The notes under the pieces: model-generated
What the model was told of the DNA's origin: nothing
Databases searched by the model: none
The model's input: only the letters and a program-made list of their open reading frames with translations
Source: Paraperibacillus marinus
GTDB taxonomy: Bacteria > Bacillota > Bacilli > Bacillales > DSM-1321
DNA: 64,000 nucleotides
Assembly: GCF_046237605.1 (NCBI RefSeq)
Contig: NZ_CP143542.1
Coordinates: 1,364,001-1,428,000, forward strand
Direction of reading: 5' to 3'
Shown: positions 14,285 to 23,310 of the stretch, piece by piece
Layout: each line of letters starts with the position of its first letter
Numbering within the stretch: the first letter of the stretch is position 1
Position numbers and translations under genes: made by a program

Positions 14285-15823
14285 GTGACCAGGAGGGCAT
14301 TTATTTTACCAATAATAATCTTGATTCTTATAATATTGTCAATTTTTTATGAAAATTTACACTTAGAATTGAAAACACCCAGTAATGGTTGGAGTCGATC
14401 TTCTAGTTTGGGAATTAGCACAGAAAAAAAAATGATTCCCTTTAATATTAATGAAGATAAGGTTTCAACAACATATATTCCAGCTAACAAAATTATTTAT
14501 AAAGTAACATGTAGCCAGCTGTTAGATTGCAAAACAAGTAAAGATATAAATGTTAATGTTCCCGAGAACACTGCATTTTGGATGAACAATAAAAGAGTGA
14601 TATACCTAGATCGGGGAGTTATATATTTGGTTAATGGTAGTGACAAAAGAAAAATAGCTGACAATGTTACCAGTATTGTAACGAACCAAAATCGTATACT
14701 TTATTGGGTGGACCGTCATTTGTTTGAATTAGATCCCATGTCTGAACAAATTAGAAGTTTGTATAAATTTAATTATAATATTACTGAAGTTGCATTTTAC
14801 CGAGATTCATTTATCATTACTACAGAACCTCAACAAGAGAATTTATTATATACATATTTTGAGCATACTGGTGAAGGTTATAAAATAACCCAGTTCCCCA
14901 CTTTTTCTTTAAGTTATAATGAGAGCTTACAAGGATTAAAGGTGCAGCGTCAAGATAACAGATTACATATATATATGAATATATTAACTAACTCCCAAGG
15001 GAACAAAATCTATACTGTTAAAGAGGTCATATTAAATGTTGAAAATCCAGAAATAAGACCAATAACCAATAAACTAAACTTTATCGATTACAGGAATAAT
15101 CAAGAATATAACAACCCTAGAAGTATTTCATTGGTCGGAAAAAATTACAATAAGATCTTATTTACAGCTTATGGTTCAAGGGTTTCTAAATATCAGGGTT
15201 ATAATCTCTATTTAGCAGAAAAAAAGGGGAAAAACTGGATAGCCAAAAGGGTTAGTACGACTAAAAACCTGCCGATTAATCCTTTTGGAATTAATGGAGA
15301 AGGAATATTATGGTTGAGTTTTTCTGGAGAGGATTATAGTTTATATGGTGCTTCACCTAAGGCTGGTGTAGTTGCAGAGAGTAAAAAGGTTAGAACAGCA
15401 GACGTGAAGAATGCAATATATAATACTATAACGAATTCTTTTGGAAGTATCACTATCTTTTTCTTTTCTATTTTATGGATAATATTACCTTGTGTATTTT
15501 TTGCATATATCTTTTTTTCGAAAAATAATCTACTCGAGAAAGAGAATACAAAGTGGCTGGTTTACGTCCCTATGGCTTTATACTTAGTAAGCCAAATTTA
15601 CACGTTTAATACAAGTTTTAGAATAGATAGCTACATTTATGCTCCAGCATATTTAACATTCCATGGCAGTTTTGTCATCATTCCTACAGTTTTATTTTTG
15701 GTTTCCTCTTGTATATTAAAATTTAGTAAGTTATGTGATATTAGCCCCGCCGGGAAATTTGTTTATTTTGCAATAACAAACATCCTATTTATTACTTTGT
15801 TAATCGGGTCTTATGTTCTATAA
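14285..15823 (+). CDS. Membrane protein of the RiPP-like cluster: large outside domain, five membrane segments
   Basis: 512 aa from GTG 14285 (AAGGAGGAT upstream). One hydrophobic segment lies at 5-22, then about 350 extracytoplasmic residues with repeated beta-strand patterns (RVIYLDRGVIYLVNGS, ILYWVDRHLFELDPMS), suggestive of a beta-propeller-like fold. Four hydrophobic segments follow at about 385-410, 428-448, 455-480 and 490-512. I do not recognise the family. As the last gene of the AT-rich cluster it could act in export, sensing or self-protection; there is no ATPase or transporter motif. The coding frame is intact. Confidence 0.75.
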   Translation: MTRRAFILPIIILILIILSIFYENLHLELKTPSNGWSRSSSLGISTEKKMIPFNINEDKVSTTYIPANKIIYKVTCSQLLDCKTSKDINVNVPENTAFWMNNKRVIYLDRGVIYLVNGSDKRKIADNVTSIVTNQNRILYWVDRHLFELDPMSEQIRSLYKFNYNITEVAFYRDSFIITTEPQQENLLYTYFEHTGEGYKITQFPTFSLSYNESLQGLKVQRQDNRLHIYMNILTNSQGNKIYTVKEVILNVENPEIRPITNKLNFIDYRNNQEYNNPRSISLVGKNYNKILFTAYGSRVSKYQGYNLYLAEKKGKNWIAKRVSTTKNLPINPFGINGEGILWLSFSGEDYSLYGASPKAGVVAESKKVRTADVKNAIYNTITNSFGSITIFFFSILWIILPCVFFAYIFFSKNNLLEKENTKWLVYVPMALYLVSQIYTFNTSFRIDSYIYAPAYLTFHGSFVIIPTVLFLVSSCILKFSKLCDISPAGKFVYFAITNILFITLLIGSYVL

Positions 15824-15884
15824 AATCATTTTTAAGACGATTGCTATTTCCATTTTTTCTCGCAGAGGTATCTACTTATGAAAG

Positions 15885-15915
15885 AGAGGCTGCCTTTTAA
15901 GCAGCCTCTTTCTGT
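15885..15915. terminator. Terminator between the island and yqhG
   Basis: AGAGGCTGC / GCAGCCTCT 9-bp perfect stem with 7-base loop, flanked by A-rich and T-rich sides, so it can serve both converging transcripts. Confidence 0.85.
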
Positions 15916-15962
15916 TCAATAGTTAATATGGACCCTTTTTATATCGGGTATATTTCTTTATA

Positions 15963-16748
15963 TCACATCGCCTGCTGGCTCAAGTAAAACAATCCGCCAT
16001 TGATGATTTTTATCGATATTTTCGGTTCATATTGCTCCCGCAGCGCTTCTTTTTCTGTTTCATAGCTTTCTGTCTTTTCCGAGTCCTGATAGAAGTCTTC
16101 CAGCAGCTTTAGGTCATTCTCCCATCGCGAACAAGCATCCTCTGCCCAGCTATGGTCATCAAAGGAGAGGCTTGTCCGGATATGGGTGTCTATCCTTGCC
16201 AGGCCGCTCTGGGTCTTGATCAGTGGTGAGAGAGTGTAGGAAAAGTCGGGTATCTTCGGCGTGACAGAGAGCTTTAATACCTTGTTATGAAAGTCCTCGT
16301 CAATGTTGCCGGATATTAAGTTCACCCCGAGCGAGAGGAAGATGTCCTTCTTCCTGTTGCACTGATACGAAACCTTCACATTCAGCCCAAGCCAGGGGTA
16401 GAGCGGATTCTGACTCTGGACTGTGTTTTCTTCATACAGCCTGATATAGCTTGAAAGCTGTTTGGTTGTCTCGAATATCTGGTGCAGGCGGGGAGAGCCG
16501 AAATGGATGAACTCCCCTTTAAGGTCAACTGGCGCAAGGGCAGGATCTGTAATAAGTGTAAGCCGGGAAAGCTTGGGTTCACCGCCTGTCTTCTCCAGGT
16601 AATGCCAGTAGAAGGGTCGGTTCATAAGCAGCTTATCCTGTTCAATCGTCAGCTCCACTGTTAAATAACCCGGCTTGTTTTCTTCAATCCTGCAGTCATT
16701 GGCTCTAAAGTACTTTAGTAAAAACTCATGAATTTCCGCTTGCTGCAT
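15963..16748 (-). CDS. yqhG: YqhG family protein
   Basis: 261 aa from ATG 16748, preceded by GGGTGAG. It matches YqhG, a conserved Bacillaceae protein of unknown function located beside yqhH (for example MQQAEIHEFLLKYF at the start). No membrane segment or catalytic motif is visible. It overlaps the 3' end of the helicase gene by 23 bases, so the two are translated from one mRNA and may act together. Confidence 0.88.
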   Translation of the reverse strand: MQQAEIHEFLLKYFRANDCRIEENKPGYLTVELTIEQDKLLMNRPFYWHYLEKTGGEPKLSRLTLITDPALAPVDLKGEFIHFGSPRLHQIFETTKQLSSYIRLYEENTVQSQNPLYPWLGLNVKVSYQCNRKKDIFLSLGVNLISGNIDEDFHNKVLKLSVTPKIPDFSYTLSPLIKTQSGLARIDTHIRTSLSFDDHSWAEDACSRWENDLKLLEDFYQDSEKTESYETEKEALREQYEPKISIKIINGGLFYLSQQAM

Positions 16749-18414
16749 CCATCTCACCCTTTTTGATATCCTGGGCAAAGGAGATCATGGAGGACAAATT
16801 CTCCATTTTGATCTTCATTTCACCCTCCGTTTTGGAATGGCCTACCACATCTATCAGATAATCCTCGATTTTCCCGATCTCTAGCCGGGTTAATATATCA
16901 TCAAGCTCCCCGACCACGCGCTCGAATAATTGTATTTTGTCATACAGCAGCTTGAGGATATGTTCTTCGACGGTGTTTTTTGTCGCGAAGTTATAAATCA
17001 TAACATCATGCTCCTGTCCGAGCCGATGTACACGGCCGATCCGCTGCTCCAGGCGCATCGGATTCCAGGGCAGGTCGAAATTAATAAGATGATGGCAGAA
17101 TTGAAGGTTGATTCCCTCGCCGCCTGCCTCTGTTGCAATTAAGACTTGAAATTGCTTTTCGAAAAGATCTTTCATCCAATCCTTTTTCCCCCGCTTGAAG
17201 CCGCCTCGGAAAGGCACAGAGCTGATTCCGTTGGATTTCAGGAACCACTGCAGGTACATCTGGGTAGCCCGGTATTCAGTAAAAATGATGACCTTATCAT
17301 CGATTTTCTGAATCAGCTCGAGCGCCTTTTCAGCCTTGGAGTTTTGTTCAATAGAGTCGATCAGCGCATATATAGGCTTCAATTTCTCCTCATAGAAAGC
17401 ATCCGGGTCTTCGGCCTTCTGCAGCATCTTCTTCAGGGTATAATACACCGATTCTCTGCTTGAGCATGCCTCGCGCTGAAGGGTCAGGGTAGAGAAGGCA
17501 CTTCCGGCTGACTCGCTGCCATATGGCCTGAAGGCTGATACTGCGTCATAAAGGGCGCGTTCTTCTTCAGTAAAGTCGATCAGGATGGTTTCGACATGCC
17601 TTTTTGTCCATTCAATCCCTGTATCTGCACGCCTGTTCCGGATCATCACCTTGTTCACCAGCTCCTTCAGGCGTTCATCCTCATTCAGGCCGCGCTTTTT
17701 CTTTTTGTATTTTTCGGCGAAGAGGGCTGCATTGCCAAGATGGCCCGGCTTCAATAAGGATACAAGATGAAAGATTTCATCTACCCGATTCTGGATCGGC
17801 GTTGCTGTGAGAAGCAGGCAGAATTTCTTTTTCAGGCTCTGCACAAACTCATAGTTTTTAGTTTTGTTATTTTTCAGCTTATGAGCCTCATCGACAATGA
17901 TCAAATCATACTGCTGTTCAAAGATAATATCGCGGTGGGGCTGTTTTTTTGCCGTGTCAATGGAAGAAATGACTACATCGTAAGCCTCCCAGACATAGCT
18001 CTTCCGCTGTGCCACCGCAGGGATATGGAATTTTGTATTCAATTCAAACGCCCATTGTGAGACGAGGGAAGCCGGCACAAGGATCAGGACCTTTTTAACC
18101 AGGCCGCGGATCATATATTCCTTTAGGATCAAGCCGGCCTCAATGGTCTTCCCAAGACCTACCTCGTCTCCGAGAATGGCCTTGCCGTGCATGTTTTCGA
18201 CCACTTCCCTCGCTGCCTCGAGCTGATGGGGCAGCGGCTTGAGCTGGGGAAGATGCCTTGGGGCCTGCAGGCCTTCAAATTCCGGCACCACCAGCTGTTT
18301 TTCCACCTCGACGGCAAGCTTATAAAGTTCCCAATTCGCCCAGGGTCCGTCCTGGTCAATTTTAGTCTGCAGGCCGTTTTCCCATTCTGAATCAAAAGCC
18401 ACCTGTATTTTCAT
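16726..18414 (-). CDS. yqhH: SNF2-family helicase YqhH
   Basis: 562 aa. Helicase motifs in order: I GDEVGLGKT (about 82-90), Ia LVPASLVSQW, II VDEAHKLKN, III LLTATPIQNR, IV-V FTEYRATQMYL and TEAGGEGINLQ, VI QRIGRVHRLGQ. This is the SWI2/SNF2 class, which uses ATP to track on duplex DNA. The B. subtilis homologue is of similar length and lies at the same place, divergent from gcvT. Specific role unknown; a part in DNA repair or transcription recycling is possible. Confidence 0.93.
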   Translation of the reverse strand: MKIQVAFDSEWENGLQTKIDQDGPWANWELYKLAVEVEKQLVVPEFEGLQAPRHLPQLKPLPHQLEAAREVVENMHGKAILGDEVGLGKTIEAGLILKEYMIRGLVKKVLILVPASLVSQWAFELNTKFHIPAVAQRKSYVWEAYDVVISSIDTAKKQPHRDIIFEQQYDLIIVDEAHKLKNNKTKNYEFVQSLKKKFCLLLTATPIQNRVDEIFHLVSLLKPGHLGNAALFAEKYKKKKRGLNEDERLKELVNKVMIRNRRADTGIEWTKRHVETILIDFTEEERALYDAVSAFRPYGSESAGSAFSTLTLQREACSSRESVYYTLKKMLQKAEDPDAFYEEKLKPIYALIDSIEQNSKAEKALELIQKIDDKVIIFTEYRATQMYLQWFLKSNGISSVPFRGGFKRGKKDWMKDLFEKQFQVLIATEAGGEGINLQFCHHLINFDLPWNPMRLEQRIGRVHRLGQEHDVMIYNFATKNTVEEHILKLLYDKIQLFERVVGELDDILTRLEIGKIEDYLIDVVGHSKTEGEMKIKMENLSSMISFAQDIKKGEMDAASGNS

Positions 18415-18698
18415 GGTTTCTGTCTCCTTTGAAGAGAAATGTTCGGTTTTTACTATCTTTTTCTTAGTTAATACTAATATTAAATTGAATTAATAACGTA
18501 AAAACGAACTATTTGTTTTAACTTCATAAATGAAAACGGTTTTTTCGTCGCGTTGCATAAAAAATTATTGCAGAAATATAAAAAATAATGATAGGATGAA
18601 ACTAGCTTTCAAAGTATTTGTACTACTCTTACTTTTTAAGTAACATACATAGCCTTTAGTATGACCATAAATGAATTTAATATAAGCGGATGAAGGCA

Positions 18699-18869
18699 AG
18701 GGGAGAGACTGTATTTCCAAGACGGCGCCGAAGGAGCAAGCTTTTTAATTAAAAGTGAATCTCTCAGGCAAAAGTACTCTTGCTGGACGCGGCTCTGGAG
18801 AGCGCCTGCAATATGCCGGGCCACCAAAGGGGAAAGCCTTTTTTAAAAGGGTAAACTTTCAGGTATCAG
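18699..18869 (+). ncRNA. Tandem glycine riboswitch
   Basis: Two aptamer-like modules follow each other. The first has GGGGAGAGACTG, a GGCGCCGAAGGAGCAAG core and GAATCTCTCAGGCAAAAG. The second has GGAGAGCGCCTGC, CCACCAAAGGGGAAAGCC and AAACTTTCAGGTATCAGGACAG. These are the conserved parts of glycine aptamers 1 and 2 found before gcvT in Bacillus. Glycine binding should prevent the following terminator and turn on glycine cleavage. Confidence 0.95.
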
Positions 18870-18914
18870 GACAGGGAAATGACGTTTGAAAGCGGCGTTT
18901 CCCTGTCTTTTTTT
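18870..18914 (+). terminator. Glycine-riboswitch expression-platform terminator
   Basis: GACAGGGAAA / TTTCCCTGTC 10-bp stem followed by seven T. The 5' arm overlaps the end of aptamer 2, allowing the ligand switch. Confidence 0.92.
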
Positions 18915-18967
18915 GCGTTTTATCCTAGGTTTTACTAGTAAACATTCTTTTGACTGGGGGTATTAAT

Positions 18968-20074
18968 TTGTCTGTACTACAAAGAACACCGCTTTATGAG
19001 GTATACGCAGACCATGGAGCTAAAACAATCGATTTCGGCGGCTGGGATCTGCCTGTACAATTTTCCAGCATTAAAGAAGAGCATGAGGCAGTAAGAACAA
19101 AGGCCGGACTGTTCGATGTATCCCACATGGGCGAAATTGAAGTGAAGGGGCCTGAGAGCCTTCAGTTCCTGCAGAAGGTCATGACCAATGATGTGTCGAA
19201 GCTAGTGGACGGTGGCGCCCAGTATACAGCCATGTGCTATGAAAATGGCGGAACGGTTGATGATTTGATCGTGTATAAAAAAGCGGACGGCGATTATCTT
19301 CTTGTCGTGAACGCTGCTAATATACTAAAAGATTACGAATGGCTTGAACAGAACCGTACAGAGGACTGCAGGCTGAAAAACATTTCAACAGATGTTGCAC
19401 AGCTGGCCCTGCAGGGGCCGAAGGCTGAAGCGGTTCTTCAGAAGCTTGCAGGCTCCCAGGATTTGAGTGAGATCGGCTTCTTTAAGTTCAAGGATGAAAT
19501 GGAGCTTAACGGCATCAAGGCCCTCGTATCGAGGACCGGCTATACAGGTGAGGATGGCTTTGAGATTTACTGTCAGAGCAGTGATGCCAAAAAAGTCTGG
19601 AAGGATATCTTAGAAGCTGGGAAAGAAGAAGGCGTCCTGCCTATTGGACTGGGCGCACGGGATACCCTGCGCTTTGAAGCGAATCTGGCGCTTTACGGGC
19701 AGGAGCTTTCAGCGGACATCAGCCCGATTGAAGCAGGCATCGGCTTTGCGGTCAATGTGAAGAAAACGGAAGACTTCATTGGAAAAGCAGTCTTGAAGGA
19801 TCAAAAGGAAAATGGAGCACCGCGCAAACTGGTTGGCGTTGAAATGATCGACCGCGGTATCCCGCGCCATGGCTATCCGGTTTATGCAGACGGCGGACTG
19901 ATTGGTGAGGTCACAACCGGCACACAATCTCCGACTTTGAAGAAAAATATCGGTCTCGCGCTCGTGAAAAAGGAATTCGCTGCGATTGGGACAGAAGTGG
20001 AAATCGAGATCCGTTCTAAAAAGCTGAAAGCTGTCGTTTCGGCTACACCATTTTATAAAAGGCCAAGAGGTTAA
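18968..20074 (+). CDS. gcvT: Aminomethyltransferase, glycine cleavage T protein
   Basis: 368 aa from TTG 18968, behind a GGGGG ribosome site; a TTG six codons earlier is less likely. Typical GcvT segments: FGGWDLPVQFSSIKEEHEAVR, FDVSHMGE, LSRTGYTGEDGFEIY-like (LVSRTGYTGEDG) and the end PFYKRPRG. It moves the aminomethyl group from the H protein to tetrahydrofolate. First gene of the gcvT-PA-PB operon under the riboswitch. Confidence 0.96.
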   Translation: MSVLQRTPLYEVYADHGAKTIDFGGWDLPVQFSSIKEEHEAVRTKAGLFDVSHMGEIEVKGPESLQFLQKVMTNDVSKLVDGGAQYTAMCYENGGTVDDLIVYKKADGDYLLVVNAANILKDYEWLEQNRTEDCRLKNISTDVAQLALQGPKAEAVLQKLAGSQDLSEIGFFKFKDEMELNGIKALVSRTGYTGEDGFEIYCQSSDAKKVWKDILEAGKEEGVLPIGLGARDTLRFEANLALYGQELSADISPIEAGIGFAVNVKKTEDFIGKAVLKDQKENGAPRKLVGVEMIDRGIPRHGYPVYADGGLIGEVTTGTQSPTLKKNIGLALVKKEFAAIGTEVEIEIRSKKLKAVVSATPFYKRPRG

Positions 20075-20093
20075 TAGGGAAGGGGAATATATA

Positions 20094-21440
20094 ATGAAGC
20101 ATCGATATCTGCCGATGACTGAACAAGATAAAGAGCAAATGCTGAAAACTATTGGCGCTGCTTCTATAGATGAACTGTTTCAGGACATTCCTGAGAAAGT
20201 TCGTTTCAAGGGAGAATATAATATTAAACCCGCCGCGCCTGAGTCGACTCTCCTTAAGGAGCTGACGAGGCTTGCTGCCAAGAATGCTGACCTGAAACAG
20301 AATGTATCATTCCTCGGTGCGGGTGTGTACGACCACTATATTCCTACCATTGTGGACCACGTCATCTCGCGTTCCGAATTCTATACAGCCTATACGCCTT
20401 ACCAGCCGGAAATCTCACAGGGCGAGCTGCAGGCGATCTTTGAATTCCAGACGATGATCTGTGAGCTTACCGGTATGGATGTAGCGAATTCCTCCATGTA
20501 TGACGGAGGCACCGCCATCGCAGAAGCAGCCATGCTTGCGACCGGACACACCCGCCGCAAGAAAATCCTTATATCAAGTGCTGTCCACCCGGAAACAAAG
20601 GATGTTGTAAAGACCTATGCAAAGGGACAGTATATCGAAGTGGAAGAAATTCCATACTCTGACGGCGTGACTGATGTCGAGGCGCTGAAAGAAATGATTA
20701 CGGATGATATTGCCGGTGTTATCGTGCAGTATCCAAATTTCTTTGGACGTATCGAACCGCTTAAGGATATAGAGGAAGCAGTGCATGAGAAGAAGTCGAT
20801 GTTCATCGTTTCCAGCAATCCTGCCGCACTCGGTGCCCTTACGCCTCCAGGTAAATTCGGCGCCGATATTGTGGCGGGCGATGCCCAGCCATTTGGGATT
20901 CCATCCGCATTCGGCGGTCCGCACTGCGGCTACTTCGCTGTTACCAGCAAGCTGATGCGAAAGGTTCCAGGCAGGCTTGTCGGACAGACGGTGGATGAAA
21001 ACGGCAAGCGGGGCTTTGTGTTGACGCTTCAGGCCCGCGAACAGCATATACGCCGTGATAAGGCCACCTCAAACATTTGCTCCAACCAGGCGCTCAATGC
21101 TCTTGCTGCATCTGTGGCGATGACAGCGCTCGGAAGGAATGGCGTAAAGGAAATGGCTGTAAGGAACATCCAGAAAGCTCATTATGCCAAGACCCAGCTT
21201 AAGGAGAGCGGCAGGGAAATCGTTTTTGAAGGCCCGTCCTTCAATGAATTTGTCATCAAGCTCGGCCAGCCTGCTGCCGAGGTGAACCGCCGCCTGATTG
21301 CAAAAGGAATCATCGGCGGATATGATCTGGGCCGGAGTTTCCCGGAGCTGAAGGATCATATGCTTGTTGCAGTCACCGAACTCAGGACAAAAGACGAAAT
21401 CGATATGTTCGTGAAAGAATTGGGGGATGGCCATGAATAA
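20094..21440 (+). CDS. gcvPA: Glycine dehydrogenase (decarboxylating) subunit 1
   Basis: 448 aa. It starts MKHRYLPMTEQDKEQML and contains GAGVYDHYIP, SQGELQAIFEFQTMI and FGGPHCGYFA, the pattern of the N-terminal half of P protein, which is separate in Bacillus. It partners GcvPB to decarboxylate glycine. Nineteen bases separate it from gcvT, and gcvPB overlaps its end. Confidence 0.96.
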   Translation: MKHRYLPMTEQDKEQMLKTIGAASIDELFQDIPEKVRFKGEYNIKPAAPESTLLKELTRLAAKNADLKQNVSFLGAGVYDHYIPTIVDHVISRSEFYTAYTPYQPEISQGELQAIFEFQTMICELTGMDVANSSMYDGGTAIAEAAMLATGHTRRKKILISSAVHPETKDVVKTYAKGQYIEVEEIPYSDGVTDVEALKEMITDDIAGVIVQYPNFFGRIEPLKDIEEAVHEKKSMFIVSSNPAALGALTPPGKFGADIVAGDAQPFGIPSAFGGPHCGYFAVTSKLMRKVPGRLVGQTVDENGKRGFVLTLQAREQHIRRDKATSNICSNQALNALAASVAMTALGRNGVKEMAVRNIQKAHYAKTQLKESGREIVFEGPSFNEFVIKLGQPAAEVNRRLIAKGIIGGYDLGRSFPELKDHMLVAVTELRTKDEIDMFVKELGDGHE

Positions 21441-22902
21441 CCATGAACAAGACCAGCCATTGATTTTTGAATTAAGCACTCCGGGAAGGATCGGATACAG
21501 CCTCCCGGACCTTGAAATAGAAGAAGTGGAGCTTGAGAGTATTATACCCGCTGAATATCTTCGCACAGAAGATGCAGAGCTGCCCGAGGTTTCAGAGCTT
21601 GATATCATGCGTCATTACACAGCCCTTTCCAAGCGCAACCATGGTGTGGACTCAGGCTTTTACCCGCTCGGCTCATGCACAATGAAATACAACCCGAAGA
21701 TCAATGAAGCTGTGGCAAGATACAATGGATTTGCGCATATCCACCCGCTTCAGGATGAAAGCACAGTTCAGGGTGCCCTTGAATTGATGTATGATCTGCA
21801 GGAGCATTTGATTGAAATCACAGGAATGGACGAAGTGACCCTGCAGCCGGCTGCAGGCGCCCACGGTGAGTGGACGGGTTTGATGATGATCCGTGCCTTC
21901 CATGAAGCAAATGGCGACACGGCGCGCACGAAGGTCATAGTCCCTGACTCTGCTCATGGAACAAACCCTGCTTCTGCCACCGTTGCCGGATTTGAGACCG
22001 TGACGGTTAAATCCAATGAAGACGGATTGGTGGACCTGGAGGATCTGAGAAGAGTAGTGGGTTCCGATACAGCTGCGCTTATGCTCACGAACCCGAATAC
22101 CTTAGGGTTATTTGAGGAAAATATCCTGGAAATGGCTGAGATTGTCCATAGTGCAGGAGGCAAGCTCTATTACGATGGAGCGAATCTCAATGCGGTCCTT
22201 TCAAAAGCGCGGCCGGGGGATATGGGCTTTGACGTGGTCCACCTTAACCTGCATAAAACCTTCACCGGGCCTCATGGCGGCGGCGGGCCGGGATCCGGTC
22301 CTGTTGGTGTAAAAGCGGATCTGATTCCATATCTGCCTGCGCCGATCCTTACCAAGAAGGATGGTCAGTATACCTTGGATTACGACAGACCGCAATCCAT
22401 TGGTCGGGTCAAGCCTTATTACGGTAACTTTGGAATCAACGTGCGGGCATACACCTATATCCGCACTATGGGCCCGGATGGTTTGAAAGCAGTGACTGAG
22501 TATGCCGTACTTAATGCCAATTATATGATGAGAAGGCTCGCGTCCCATTATGACCTGCCATATGACAGGCATTGCAAGCATGAATTCGTATTGAGCGGCA
22601 GAAGGCAGAAGAAATTGGGAGTGCGGACATTGGATATCGCCAAGCGCCTGCTTGATTTCGGATATCATCCGCCGACCATCTACTTCCCGCTCAATGTCGA
22701 AGAATGCATCATGATTGAGCCGACTGAAACAGAGTCAAAGGAGACACTCGATGCCTTCATTAATGCGATGATCCAGATTGCAAAAGAGGCCGAGGAAAAT
22801 CCTGAGATTGTACAGGAAGCGCCGCATACAACGGTGATTAAACGATTGGATGAAACACTTGCAGCCCGTAAGCCGGTCCTGCGTTATTCCAAAGAAGGAT
22901 AA
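21433..22902 (+). CDS. gcvPB: Glycine dehydrogenase (decarboxylating) subunit 2
   Basis: 489 aa from ATG 21433 (GGGGG 6 bases upstream; ATG 21427 abuts the ribosome site). The PLP lysine lies in HLNLHKTFTGPHGGGGPGSG. Other family marks are SCTMKYNPK and GAHGEWTG. It forms the P-protein active site with GcvPA. A hairpin terminator follows. Confidence 0.96.
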   Translation: MNNHEQDQPLIFELSTPGRIGYSLPDLEIEEVELESIIPAEYLRTEDAELPEVSELDIMRHYTALSKRNHGVDSGFYPLGSCTMKYNPKINEAVARYNGFAHIHPLQDESTVQGALELMYDLQEHLIEITGMDEVTLQPAAGAHGEWTGLMMIRAFHEANGDTARTKVIVPDSAHGTNPASATVAGFETVTVKSNEDGLVDLEDLRRVVGSDTAALMLTNPNTLGLFEENILEMAEIVHSAGGKLYYDGANLNAVLSKARPGDMGFDVVHLNLHKTFTGPHGGGGPGSGPVGVKADLIPYLPAPILTKKDGQYTLDYDRPQSIGRVKPYYGNFGINVRAYTYIRTMGPDGLKAVTEYAVLNANYMMRRLASHYDLPYDRHCKHEFVLSGRRQKKLGVRTLDIAKRLLDFGYHPPTIYFPLNVEECIMIEPTETESKETLDAFINAMIQIAKEAEENPEIVQEAPHTTVIKRLDETLAARKPVLRYSKEG

Positions 22903-22930
22903 AGCATCTGCCGGGGGCGGATGCCAAAGT

Positions 22931-22964
22931 AAGCCCGGGAATACTGGTTATTCCCGGGCTTTGC
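22931..22964 (+). terminator. Terminator of the gcv operon
   Basis: Perfect 13-bp stem starting AAGCCCGGGAATA with loop CTGGT; only a short T run follows. Confidence 0.75.
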
Positions 22965-23310
22965 TATGCCGTTAACATAATGATCTTATGTTCACATCTT
23001 ATGAAGGGGAGAAGAGCAACTGAGCTTCCGGTACTTCCGGTACTTCTGTATAAATCTCAGCTTACCTAAACCTCTGATAATCCGGCCTCAAATAGGAAAA
23101 TGTAATGAAATAGTGACGAATTTATTACAATAAGCTGTAAGCACATTATTTTTATTCGGATAAAAGTTTATAATCGATTAAGGAAAGGTAGTTATAAACG
23201 GATATGTACTCTTGTTACCGTATAATTTGGATTTACTGCGGTTTATGGGGGATTCTATTCAAGGAGCACAATTTGCATTATATTTTTAGAATTAGAAGGA
23301 GAGAGATTGG
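22965..23310 (+). promoter_or_regulatory. Intergenic region before the TerC-type gene
   Basis: No gene is visible. TATAAT near 23220 is a likely -10 element. A 9-bp tandem repeat TTCCGGTAC lies at 23026-23043. A GGGGAG sequence near 23006 is reminiscent of the yybP-ykoY manganese riboswitch but the rest of that motif is absent. GAAGGAGAG precedes the start codon. Confidence 0.4.

Noticed and set aside
23026..23043. Tandem TTCCGGTAC repeat
   Set aside because: Only two 9-bp units with no partner sites; probably slippage.
22981..23060. Possible yybP-ykoY manganese riboswitch before the TerC-type gene
   Set aside because: Only a GGGGAG piece fits; the second conserved loop and the paired helices are missing.
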